Assembly (NCBI GenBank): GCA_937907395.1
Contig: CALCII010000016.1
Coordinates: forward strand, 1 to 64,000
From: an uncultured Chitinophagaceae bacterium
Lineage (GTDB): Bacteria > Bacteroidota > Bacteroidia > Chitinophagales > Chitinophagaceae
Direction of reading: 5' to 3'
Length of the DNA: 64,000 nt
Shown here: piece after piece, positions 36,785 to 45,143 of the stretch
Position numbering within the stretch: the first letter of the stretch is position 1
Layout of the letters: each line of letters opens with the position of its first letter
Position numbers and translations under genes: made by a program
Notes under the pieces: generated by a model
Told to the model about the DNA's origin: nothing
Database searches by the model: none
What the model saw: the letters and a program-made list of their open reading frames with translations, nothing else

Positions 36785-39700
36785 GAATTTTAATTTTTTT
36801 GGATGACAGGAATGAATATACTGCCGGGATAACGAATAAGGTTAATATCAATGAGAACATAATACCGCCCACAATCACAATACCTAATGGAATACGGCTG
36901 GTGGATGCGGCACCCAACGATAAGGCCAATGGTAAAGCACCAAGGCTCATTGCCAGGCTGGTCATCAGGATTGGGCGCAAACGCATCGTTGCTGCTTCAA
37001 TTACCGCATCATATTTATACATGCCCGCATGTTTCTTCTGATTGGCAAACTCCACAATCAGGATACCGTTTTTCGTAACCAGCCCGATCAGCATAATCAT
37101 ACCAATCTGAGAAAAGATATTAATCGTTTGATCAAACAACCACAACGACAAAACAGCTCCTGCAATAGCTAATGGTACAGTAACCATGATCACCAGTGGA
37201 TCAATAAAACTTTCAAACTGAGCTGCCAGTACCAGGAAGATGAGAATCAACGCCAGTACAAATGCAAACATGGTATTGCCGGAACTTTCTGCAAAGTCTC
37301 TTGAGTTGCCAGATAAAGCAGTATTAAACGTTTCATCCAGTAATTTATCAGCAATGCGTTGCATTTCTTTAATTCCATCGCCAATCGTTTTTCCCGGTGC
37401 GAGGCCTGCACTTACTGTGGCCGATTTATAACGGTTGTAATGATACAGGGTAGGAGGTGTGCTTTCTTCCGAGAAAGAAACAAACTGATCCAGTGAAAGC
37501 ATTTGTCCTGCAGCATTGCGCACATACAGGTTCTTCAGATCGGTGGGGTCATCACGGTCGCCCCGCAACACCTGGCCAATCACCTGGTACTGTTTCCCGT
37601 CTTTAATAAAATAACCAAGGCGTCGGTTGGTGAGTGCCAGCTGCAATGTTTCCGAAATATCAGAAACGCTTACACCCAGGTCACTTGCTTTCAAACGGTC
37701 GATATTAATCCGGATTTCCGGTTTGTTGAATTTCAGGTCGGCATCCACTCCGGCAAATACAGCACTCTTGTTGGCTTCTTCCATAAACTTGGGAAGAATG
37801 GCTTTGAGCTTATCGAAATTATTATTCTGCAAAACGAATTGAACCGGCAGCCCGCCTCTTCGGTTTACAGAGATGGTTTGTTCCTGAATGGTAAAGGTTT
37901 TTACTTCATTGAATCTGGGAAGGTTCCGGTTAATCATATCCACCACTTCCTGCTGGCTCCTTTTTCGTTCATCGGGTCCCGTTAGTAAGGCTCTTACAAA
38001 GCCTGTATTCACAGATCCGGATCCGGTGAAGCCTGGCGCTGTTACAGAGATGAGCACTTTTTTCTCCGGTACAGAATCAATGATGAGATTGTTCAGCTTG
38101 TCGATGTACTGGTCCATGGCATCATAACTGGTTCCTTCAGCTGCAGTAACCTGTAAACGAAACTGGCTGCGGTCTTCCATAGGAGCTAATTCACTTTGAA
38201 GATTCTTCCCAATGAAAATGATGGCTGCGAAACAAGCTGCTACAATCAGCCATGCCACCCATCTTGCTTTCATAAATCCTTTCAGCAAACGGTTGTAGCC
38301 ATTTTCCATGCCCGCAAAGAATGGTTCTGTTACACGATAAAACCATCCATGTGCCATACCACCACGACGTGTGAGATAAACGTTGAGTACCGGTGTTAAG
38401 GTGAGCGATACGAAAGCAGAAATCAATACAGCACCAGCCACCACAATACCAAACTCACGGAACAAGCGTCCCACAAATCCCTGTAAGAAGATGATGGGTA
38501 AGAATACAACCGCAAGTGTGATAGAAGTGGCAATTACCGCAAAATAAATCTCTTTACTTCCTTCCCTTGCCGCACGGTATTTATCCATGCCTTGTTCCAT
38601 CTTTTTAAAGATGTTTTCAGTTACCACAATACCATCATCCACCACAAGCCCCGTTGCCAGTACGATCGCCAATAAGGTAAGTACGTTAATGGTAAAGCCC
38701 GCCATGTACATGATGAAGAAAGCACCAATCAGTGATACAGGAATATCAATGAGCGGGCGAATGGCAATGATCCAGTCACGGAAGAAGAGAAAGATGATCA
38801 GGATTACCAATGAAACAGCCAGCAATAATGTTTCTTCCACTTCACTGATAGACTTGCGGATGAACTGTGTCTGGTCCAGTCCAATATTCAGTTTAATATC
38901 ACTCGGTACATCTTTCTTGATTTGTTCATACCGCTTGTAAAACTCATCGGCAATCGCAACATAGTTACTGCCGGGCTGTGGTACAATAGCCAGGGCAATC
39001 ATAGGAATACCACTCTCTTTCAGAATGGTTTCTTCATTCTCTGGCCCCAGTACCGCTTGCGCCACATCACTCAACTTGATATCTCTTCCGCCTACATTCT
39101 TTACAATCAGGTTATTGAAATCGGCTTCATTGTTTAATCGTCCGAATGTGCGTACGGTTAATTCAGTTGTATTACCGGAGATTTTGCCGGCAGGTAATTC
39201 CACATTTTCCCGTTGCAGGGCAGATTGTATATCTCTTGTAGTGATATTATATGCCAGCATTTTCTCCGGTTCAAACCAGATGCGCATGGCATATTTTTTC
39301 TCACCCCAGATGTTTACGGTACTTACGCCGGGAATGGTTTGTATACGTTCTAATAAATTATTAGTTGCGTACTCTGTTATCTCTAATGGATTCCTGCTTT
39401 CACTCTGCACGGTCATGGAAAGGATCACATCACTGCTGGCATCTGCCTTGGTAACAACAGGTGGGGCATCCAGGTCAGAGGGGAGCGATCGAACGGTTTG
39501 TGATACTTTATCACGCACATCATTCGCTGCCGATTCGAGGTCGTATCCCAATTCAAATTCAACAGTAATACTGCTGCTTCCCTGGCTGCTGCTGGAGGTG
39601 ATATTTTTTACACCGGCAATACCATTGATTGATTTCTCCAATGGCTCGGTAATCTGTGATTCAATAACATCGGCATTGGCACCGGGATAAGCGGTACGTA

Positions 39701-39839
39701 CGTTGATGTTGGGAGGATCAATCGCCGGGTAGTCACGTACGCCCAGAAACTTAAATCCGATCACACCAAACAGCACAATAATGATATTCATCACTATGGC
39801 CAGTACGGGTCGTTTTAAACTCAGTTCACTGATGGTCAT
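36741..39839 (-). CDS. RND efflux transporter, HAE1-type permease
   Basis: 1032 residues, a full-length inner-membrane RND pump driven by protons. N-terminus SLKRPVLAIVMNIIIVLFG is the first membrane helix. The proton-relay Asp pair is in GLVVDDGIVVTENIF (about residues 403-417). Twelve membrane helices and two large periplasmic loops fit the AcrB/MexB layout. It starts two bases after the adaptor gene stop. Substrates are unknown. Confidence 0.95.
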   Translation of the reverse strand: MTISELSLKRPVLAIVMNIIIVLFGVIGFKFLGVRDYPAIDPPNINVRTAYPGANADVIESQITEPLEKSINGIAGVKNITSSSSQGSSSITVEFELGYDLESAANDVRDKVSQTVRSLPSDLDAPPVVTKADASSDVILSMTVQSESRNPLEITEYATNNLLERIQTIPGVSTVNIWGEKKYAMRIWFEPEKMLAYNITTRDIQSALQRENVELPAGKISGNTTELTVRTFGRLNNEADFNNLIVKNVGGRDIKLSDVAQAVLGPENEETILKESGIPMIALAIVPQPGSNYVAIADEFYKRYEQIKKDVPSDIKLNIGLDQTQFIRKSISEVEETLLLAVSLVILIIFLFFRDWIIAIRPLIDIPVSLIGAFFIMYMAGFTINVLTLLAIVLATGLVVDDGIVVTENIFKKMEQGMDKYRAAREGSKEIYFAVIATSITLAVVFLPIIFLQGFVGRLFREFGIVVAGAVLISAFVSLTLTPVLNVYLTRRGGMAHGWFYRVTEPFFAGMENGYNRLLKGFMKARWVAWLIVAACFAAIIFIGKNLQSELAPMEDRSQFRLQVTAAEGTSYDAMDQYIDKLNNLIIDSVPEKKVLISVTAPGFTGSGSVNTGFVRALLTGPDERKRSQQEVVDMINRNLPRFNEVKTFTIQEQTISVNRRGGLPVQFVLQNNNFDKLKAILPKFMEEANKSAVFAGVDADLKFNKPEIRINIDRLKASDLGVSVSDISETLQLALTNRRLGYFIKDGKQYQVIGQVLRGDRDDPTDLKNLYVRNAAGQMLSLDQFVSFSEESTPPTLYHYNRYKSATVSAGLAPGKTIGDGIKEMQRIADKLLDETFNTALSGNSRDFAESSGNTMFAFVLALILIFLVLAAQFESFIDPLVIMVTVPLAIAGAVLSLWLFDQTINIFSQIGMIMLIGLVTKNGILIVEFANQKKHAGMYKYDAVIEAATMRLRPILMTSLAMSLGALPLALSLGAASTSRIPLGIVIVGGIMFSLILTLFVIPAVYSFLSSKKIKIHEEETEAAIAHLGD

Positions 39840-39841
39840 GC

Positions 39842-40888
39842 TTAGTTCACTTTAGTGAGTTTTATTTTTGCTTCGGGGCGAATACCCAGTAATCCGGTGG
39901 TGATCACTGTATCACCTACTTTAAGTCCGCTTGTGATTTCCACATTCACACTATCCCTGATGCCCGTTTTTACATCCACAAAAACAGCAACACCATTTTG
40001 ATAGAGCACCACTTTTTTTCCTCTTGCCTGCGGGAGTATCGCTTGCGAAGGAACCAGTATGGCTTCATTGTTTTTTGCAAAGTCAACATCCACTTTCGCA
40101 AAGCCGCCGGCAACCAATGAGGGATCCTGTTGCTGCACTATACAACGTACATTTAATCCGAGGTTGGTTTCGTTCACCATGGATTCTGTTGCATACACTT
40201 TTGCAAGGAATTTCTTTGTACTGCCCTGAACGGTGAACGACATCGTTTCACCCACTTTTACTTTGGATGAATATTTTTCAGGAATGCTGAACTGAAGTTT
40301 CAGTTGATTCACCTGCCGGATAGTGGTGATAATTGTTGCAGGGGTAACATAAGCCCCCATTGAAATATTTTTGAAACCGATTTTACCTGTATAAGGTGCC
40401 CTGATTTCTGTTTTGGCAATACTGGTTTTAATCAGTTCAATATCTGCCTTGATATTATTTACCTGTAAGTAAGTGAGATCGTAATCCTGCTGACTGATGC
40501 CATTTAACTTCAATAGTTCACGGCTGCGTTCTTCTGTTTTTTCGGCTATCTGCAATTGCACCTGTAGTTTGCGCAGTTGTGCCTGCAAATCGCCATCGAA
40601 TAGTTTCACCAGCAAAGTGCCGGCAGGAACAACCGTGCCTTCTTTAATGTTCAATTGGGTTACACGCCCCGATACTTCTGCATGGAGTTCTGTTTCTTCC
40701 ATTGGAAGTAACGTGCCTGCCAGTTGCAGCGGTTCACTAACGGGTCCTGTTTTAACAACATAGCCTATTACTTTAGCCGGACCTTGTTTGCCGGGGGCGC
40801 CGGCTGCTTTAGGATCTTCTGTTTTTTTTTCTTTACAGCCTGCCGCCAGCAAGAAAAGGGCAGCAGCCATTATCTGAATTGTTCTCAT
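39842..40888 (-). CDS. RND efflux periplasmic adaptor lipoprotein
   Basis: 348 residues of the membrane fusion protein family. The lipobox LLAAGC places the lipidated Cys at 18. The lipoyl/barrel-sandwich halves flank a helical hairpin (about 105-150; LRKLQVQLQIAEK), followed by a beta-barrel domain and a C-terminal membrane-proximal domain (GLKVGDTVITTG). It links the RND pump to TolC. First gene of the operon; upstream is a 394-base gap with stacked inverted repeats. Confidence 0.92.
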   Translation of the reverse strand: MRTIQIMAAALFLLAAGCKEKKTEDPKAAGAPGKQGPAKVIGYVVKTGPVSEPLQLAGTLLPMEETELHAEVSGRVTQLNIKEGTVVPAGTLLVKLFDGDLQAQLRKLQVQLQIAEKTEERSRELLKLNGISQQDYDLTYLQVNNIKADIELIKTSIAKTEIRAPYTGKIGFKNISMGAYVTPATIITTIRQVNQLKLQFSIPEKYSSKVKVGETMSFTVQGSTKKFLAKVYATESMVNETNLGLNVRCIVQQQDPSLVAGGFAKVDVDFAKNNEAILVPSQAILPQARGKKVVLYQNGVAVFVDVKTGIRDSVNVEITSGLKVGDTVITTGLLGIRPEAKIKLTKVN

Positions 40889-41136
40889 GTGATGAAGTGA
40901 ATAGATAAAGGTAGTAAATGAGTGCTATGCCCGAACGATACTTGGATAAACGGTTGCATTTTGCTGCAAACAGCAATCAATTTCAGTTTTGTTATAGCAA
41001 TACACCCGGATAGCAGGTGTTTATTTTTATTGTATAACTGAAAATCTGATGAATGGAGCATGCTGCAGTCATATCAACAAAATCAAGGACCCATTGCCAG
41101 GCACTACAGTAGCACTAAAGTCAAATCAGGGTATTT

Positions 41137-41244
41137 CCCGAGATCGGGGCGTATTCGATCTCGGGTGCCCTTTTTGGGTACCTTTTGGGGCAAACAAAAA
41201 GGTACAAAACACTTTTTGCAACTTGAAAGTATTCGAAGTGTTTT
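41137..41244. repeat. Three stacked inverted repeats in an intergenic gap
   Basis: Three perfect stem-loops follow one another: CCCGAGATCG (41137-41146) with CGATCTCGGG (41156-41165); GTACCTTTT (41178-41186) with AAAAGGTAC (41197-41205); and AAAACACTT (41206-41214) with AAGTGTTTT (41236-41244). The middle unit with its GGGGCAAACA loop recalls a palindromic intergenic repeat that I believe is dispersed in many bacterial genomes, but this could not be checked. It fills the gap between purK and the efflux operon. No protein is credible here. Confidence 0.65.
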
Positions 41245-41282
41245 AGAAAAGTTCATCTGATTTATCTCTTACAGAAAATAAA

Positions 41283-42407
41283 TCAACGGCTCACTGCCTT
41301 CAACAATTGTTTAATGCGGTTGGCTTTGAACACCAGCTCCTGGCGGTCTTTGCCAATGACAGTTACATGTCCCATTTTTCGTCCGGGTTTCGTTTGCGCT
41401 TTACCGTAAAGATGAACGAACGCATTTTCCATTTTGAGGATTTCATCCAGACCTTGATACTCTACCGGGCCATTGTATCCATCGGCACCTGTAACATTTA
41501 CAATCACCGCTGGTAATATAGGATCGGTGCAGCCAAGCGGATAATTCAAAATAATGCGCCATACCATATCAAACTGTGAGGAGTAGCTCCCTTCAATGGT
41601 GTGATGTCCGCTGTTATGTACACGGGGAGCTGTTTCATTCACCAGCACATCGCCGTTTTTATCTACAAATAACTCTACTGCAAATAAACCCGGCGATTGT
41701 AAGTTTCTTACCACCGCCATCGCTATCGCTTCAGCTTTCCAGAACACTTTTTCAGTAAGTTCGGCTGGAGATATCTGGTAGTCGAGTTGATTGAGCCGGT
41801 TGTCGAACACCATTTCTGCAGCTGGGTACATGGTGGTATCGCCGCTATCACTTACTGCTACCAGCATCGAAATTTCTTTTGCAACATCCACCATTTTTTC
41901 CAGTACGGAAGGTTCATGGAATCCTTTTTCAAGGTCGGCTTCGCTACGAAGTAATTCCACACCACGGCCATCGTATCCGCCCATTCCCAATTTATGTGCT
42001 GCAGGAAGAAAAGATGCCTGCTTCATCAATTCCTCTTTGTTATGGGTTACAACAAAAGATGCAGTAGGGATCTGGTGTTGCTGATAGAATTGCTTTTGTT
42101 CGATTTTGTTTTTGATAATGCGTAATGCCGCTGGTTTGGGATAAATGCGAACGCCTTCTTTTTCCAATTGCTCCAATGCTTCCAGGTTCACACTTTCAAT
42201 TTCAATCGTTATTGCATCCAGAGTTTTTCCAAATTGATAAACATGATCGTAATTTCTGATGTCTCCTTTGGTAAAATGGTGGCAGAGATGAGCTGCCGGA
42301 CATTGATCGTCATTTTCAAGTACATAGGTGATAACAGGATAGTCAGCTGCTGCCTGTAACAGCATTCTTCCTAATTGGCCTCCGCCAAGAATTCCAACTT
42401 TCAGCAT
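41283..42407 (-). CDS. purK: N5-carboxyaminoimidazole ribonucleotide synthase PurK
   Basis: 374 residues, ATP-grasp enzyme that carboxylates AIR to N5-CAIR. N-terminus GILGGGQLGRMLLQAA is diagnostic. The ATP-grasp core includes LPAAHKLGMGGYDGRG, and the metal site is in LFVDKNGDVLVNETAPRVHNSGH. It starts at ATG 42407, five bases after a TATCTTTG box, so the transcript is nearly leaderless. PurE, its pathway partner, is about 6 kb further along the same strand. Confidence 0.96.
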   Translation of the reverse strand: MLKVGILGGGQLGRMLLQAAADYPVITYVLENDDQCPAAHLCHHFTKGDIRNYDHVYQFGKTLDAITIEIESVNLEALEQLEKEGVRIYPKPAALRIIKNKIEQKQFYQQHQIPTASFVVTHNKEELMKQASFLPAAHKLGMGGYDGRGVELLRSEADLEKGFHEPSVLEKMVDVAKEISMLVAVSDSGDTTMYPAAEMVFDNRLNQLDYQISPAELTEKVFWKAEAIAMAVVRNLQSPGLFAVELFVDKNGDVLVNETAPRVHNSGHHTIEGSYSSQFDMVWRIILNYPLGCTDPILPAVIVNVTGADGYNGPVEYQGLDEILKMENAFVHLYGKAQTKPGRKMGHVTVIGKDRQELVFKANRIKQLLKAVSR

Positions 42408-42411
42408 GTGG

Positions 42412-42419
42412 CAAAGATA
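42412..42419 (-). promoter_or_regulatory. -7 promoter element of purK
   Basis: TATCTTTG on the minus strand, four bases from the purK ATG. Confidence 0.6.
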
Positions 42420-42503
42420 GAGATTGAAAGAGAACCGGTTGCAGGTAAGAAAAACTTAATATAGCTGGATTTACACGAATGGACGACAAAAACAGAAATG
42501 ATG

Positions 42504-42535
42504 TTGCTGCATTTTAAAATGGATTTCTATTTTTG
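42504..42535 (+). promoter_or_regulatory. Promoter upstream of the hppD leader
   Basis: TTG (42504-42506), a 21-base spacer and TATTTTTG (42528-42535) fit the Bacteroidota consensus, with the spacer at the long end. It would start a leader of about 150 bases before hppD. Confidence 0.6.
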
Positions 42536-42539
42536 CAGC

Positions 42540-42629
42540 ATGCTTCCTGATTTTCCGCACAAGCGCTTTAACGATTGCCGGGCAAACTATTGTCTGCTCA
42601 TGGAAGTATTAGCGATGGATAAATACTAA
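42540..42629 (+). CDS. Possible 29-residue upstream ORF of hppD
   Basis: ATG at 42540, five bases after the -7 box, opens 29 codons (MLPDFPHKRFNDCRANY... ending AMDKY) and a TAA at 42627-42629. It contains two Phe and two Tyr, which is suggestive ahead of a tyrosine-catabolic gene but not a clear enrichment. No terminator hairpin follows it before hppD. It may be chance. Confidence 0.25.
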   Translation: MLPDFPHKRFNDCRANYCLLMEVLAMDKY

Positions 42630-42696
42630 AGTTCGACCGCCCGGTTGATTACGCCCATTTCTCTTTTTCATTTTTATTCATTTTAAATCTTGCTGT

Positions 42697-43830
42697 ATGT
42701 CATCTGCTGTTGCCATTCAAACCAGTCCTTCTGTTCAAACAGATTTTTTGCCCCTGCTCGGTACCGATTATGTGGAATTCTATACCGGCAATGCCAAACA
42801 GGCGGCGCATTTTTATATCACTGCTTTCGGATTTCAGCCATTAGCTTATGCAGGTCCGGAAACAGGTGTGAAAGACAAAGTGAGCTATGCTGTTCGTCAG
42901 AACAAACTCACTTTCGTGTTAACCACTGCTTTACGAACACAGAATGAAATTGCCGATCATGTGTACAAACATGGTGATGGTGTAAAGTTCCTGGCTTTGC
43001 GTGTGGACGATGCAAAATCGGCCTGGCAGGAAACAACCAAGCGTGGTGCAAAATCATATATGGAGCCCTTGTCTTTAAAAGATGAACACGGGGAAGTGGT
43101 TATGAGTGGAATTCATACATACGGAGAAGTGGTGCACCTGTTTATTGAACGGAATCAATACGATGGCGTATTCATGCCCGGCTTCCGTAAATGGGAAAAT
43201 CCTTATTTCAAAACAGAAACGGCCGGCTTATTGTACGTAGACCATTGTGTAGGTAATGTAGGCTGGAACCAGATGAATCCATGGGTGAAATTTTACGAGG
43301 AGGTGATGGGCTTCAGGAATATCCTCACGTTTGATGATAATGATATTTCCACTGAATATTCTGCTCTCATGAGTAAGGTGATGAGCAATGGAAACGGGTA
43401 CGTCAAATTCCCGATCAACGAACCCGCAGAAGGAAAGAAAAAATCACAGGTGGAAGAATTCCTTGATTATTATAACGGAGAAGGTGTGCAGCATGTGGCA
43501 TTGGCTACCAATGATATTGTGGAAACAGTGCGGTTTTTAAGAAGCAGGGGAGTTGAATTTCTTACTGTGCCAACAACTTACTACGACGATTTACTGGATC
43601 GTGTGGGACATATTGATGAAGACCTGGGACCACTGAAAGAATTAGGTATACTGGTAGATAGGGACGATGAGGGATACCTGTTGCAATTGTTTACCAAACC
43701 GGTAGAAGACCGACCTACTTTGTTTTTTGAAATCATTCAGCGTAAAGGAGCCAAAAGTTTCGGGAAAGGAAATTTTAAAGCACTTTTTGAAGCGATTGAA
43801 AGAGAACAGGAGGCAAGAGGAAACCTGTAA
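42697..43830 (+). CDS. hppD: 4-hydroxyphenylpyruvate dioxygenase
   Basis: 377 residues, the usual length. A non-haem Fe(II) enzyme that turns 4-hydroxyphenylpyruvate into homogentisate in tyrosine breakdown. The three iron ligands are visible: His in YVDHCVGNV (about 183), His in GVQHVALAT (about 267) and Glu in LFFEIIQRKG (about 347). The C-terminal helix GAKSFGKGNFKALFEAIEREQ-like segment is conserved. Homogentisate dioxygenase is not in the window. Confidence 0.95.
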   Translation: MSSAVAIQTSPSVQTDFLPLLGTDYVEFYTGNAKQAAHFYITAFGFQPLAYAGPETGVKDKVSYAVRQNKLTFVLTTALRTQNEIADHVYKHGDGVKFLALRVDDAKSAWQETTKRGAKSYMEPLSLKDEHGEVVMSGIHTYGEVVHLFIERNQYDGVFMPGFRKWENPYFKTETAGLLYVDHCVGNVGWNQMNPWVKFYEEVMGFRNILTFDDNDISTEYSALMSKVMSNGNGYVKFPINEPAEGKKKSQVEEFLDYYNGEGVQHVALATNDIVETVRFLRSRGVEFLTVPTTYYDDLLDRVGHIDEDLGPLKELGILVDRDDEGYLLQLFTKPVEDRPTLFFEIIQRKGAKSFGKGNFKALFEAIEREQEARGNL

Positions 43831-43923
43831 TTCAGCGTTTCTCTCTGAATGAACAGGTTTATTGGCAGCATCTTTGCGGAAAATAAAATATTTTTGCCCC
43901 CGAATCGTTTTCAGTATACCTCG

Positions 43924-45087
43924 ATGCTCAGAAAGAAATTCATTCAGACCTTATTATTCACCGTAATAGCTATGGCAGCTACAGCGCAGCCATCTGCCTA
44001 TGAAGGTACAAACAGCCGTTACCTGAAATCAGCATCCATGTTTGCCCGTGTGGAAGATTCCCTTAAAAAAGAATTTTCAGATAAAGGATTGGAGTGGCCG
44101 GTGAAATTTATGTATATCCGTTCTTTTAAGCTGGAAAAGCAAATGGAAGTTTGGGTGAAGAACGATTACGCAGAAACCTTTCAATTATTTAAAACCTATA
44201 AGGTGTGCGCTACATCCGGAACTTTTGGGCCTAAAAGGAAAGAAGGCGACAAGCAGATTCCGGAAGGATTTTATTACATCAACGAATTCAATCCCAACAG
44301 TAATTACCACCTTGCACTCGGGCTCAACTATCCCAACGTTTCTGATCAGTTGTTGAGCGACCCTGCAAAGCCCGGCGGTGATATTTATATTCATGGCAAT
44401 TGCGTAACCATTGGTTGTTTGCCCATTACCGATTCATTGATTGAACAGGTGTACTACCTGGCATCTGTTGTAAAAGAGCAAGGACAGGATTTCATTCCCG
44501 TACATATTTTCCCTTTCCGTTTTGATAATCTCCGTTCAACAGAACAATACCTGGTTAAAACAAAAGCACGGACGGATGTGCAGCAGTTTGCAGCTTCTAT
44601 ACGAATGGCATACGAGTATTTTGAAGATACGCATCAGCTCCCTGCTATTATGATTGCCAAAAATGGTGGTTACCTTGTTTCTGGTGATCCGGCAGCTCCT
44701 AAAATTCCAAGAGTGAAAGCTCCGATACCAGAAGATCCGAAAGACCCGTATGCAGTTTGGAACCTTGTTGAGAAAGTAGATAAAGTGCCTCAGCCAAAAG
44801 AAGGGAATGCGGCATTGCAGAAATGGCTGTTTAATCTCAGCAAGGAATTATCTGCCACACTTCCTGAAAACACAACGATGTCTTTGCAGATTGAGTTTAT
44901 TGTTGACAAAGAAGGAAACACACATCTGGCAAAAGTAACCAGAGGTGGCTCCAGTCAAATCAATTCAATTGTGTCTAAACGATTCGAAAAAGAACTCAAA
45001 TGGTTGCCTGCTTTGAAAGATGGCGAAGCGGTGAATACACGTCTCCGGCAAAATCTCAATCTTGTAGCCCCGGAAGATTTAGATTAA
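43924..45087 (+). CDS. YafK-type L,D-transpeptidase with TonB-C-like tail
   Basis: About 387 residues. The start is placed at ATG 43924, not 43849, because a signal peptide begins there (MLRKKFIQTLLF...ATAQ) and a TATTTTTG -7 box (43889-43896) lies inside the longer reading frame. The catalytic YkuD/YafK core has GDIYIHGNCVTIGCLPI, with the nucleophile Cys in TIGC. From about residue 310 the sequence (SLQIEFIVDKEGNTHLAKV, then ELKWLPALKDGE) resembles a TonB C-terminal domain. This would act on peptidoglycan in the periplasm; the tail may bind peptidoglycan or a partner. The fusion is the notable point. Confidence 0.8.
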   Translation: MLRKKFIQTLLFTVIAMAATAQPSAYEGTNSRYLKSASMFARVEDSLKKEFSDKGLEWPVKFMYIRSFKLEKQMEVWVKNDYAETFQLFKTYKVCATSGTFGPKRKEGDKQIPEGFYYINEFNPNSNYHLALGLNYPNVSDQLLSDPAKPGGDIYIHGNCVTIGCLPITDSLIEQVYYLASVVKEQGQDFIPVHIFPFRFDNLRSTEQYLVKTKARTDVQQFAASIRMAYEYFEDTHQLPAIMIAKNGGYLVSGDPAAPKIPRVKAPIPEDPKDPYAVWNLVEKVDKVPQPKEGNAALQKWLFNLSKELSATLPENTTMSLQIEFIVDKEGNTHLAKVTRGGSSQINSIVSKRFEKELKWLPALKDGEAVNTRLRQNLNLVAPEDLD

Positions 45088-45143
45088 CACAACCTTTTTA
45101 TTACATTATACATCTGTCCCCTTAAAAGAAACGTTTACCTTTC

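Noticed and set aside
39025..39690. A 221-codon antisense frame over the RND permease gene
   Set aside because: Covered by an unmistakable RND coding sequence on the other strand; no domain.
41049..41260. Two short plus-strand frames upstream of purK's 3' end
   Set aside because: They lie on three stacked inverted repeats and have no start signal; the repeat explains them.
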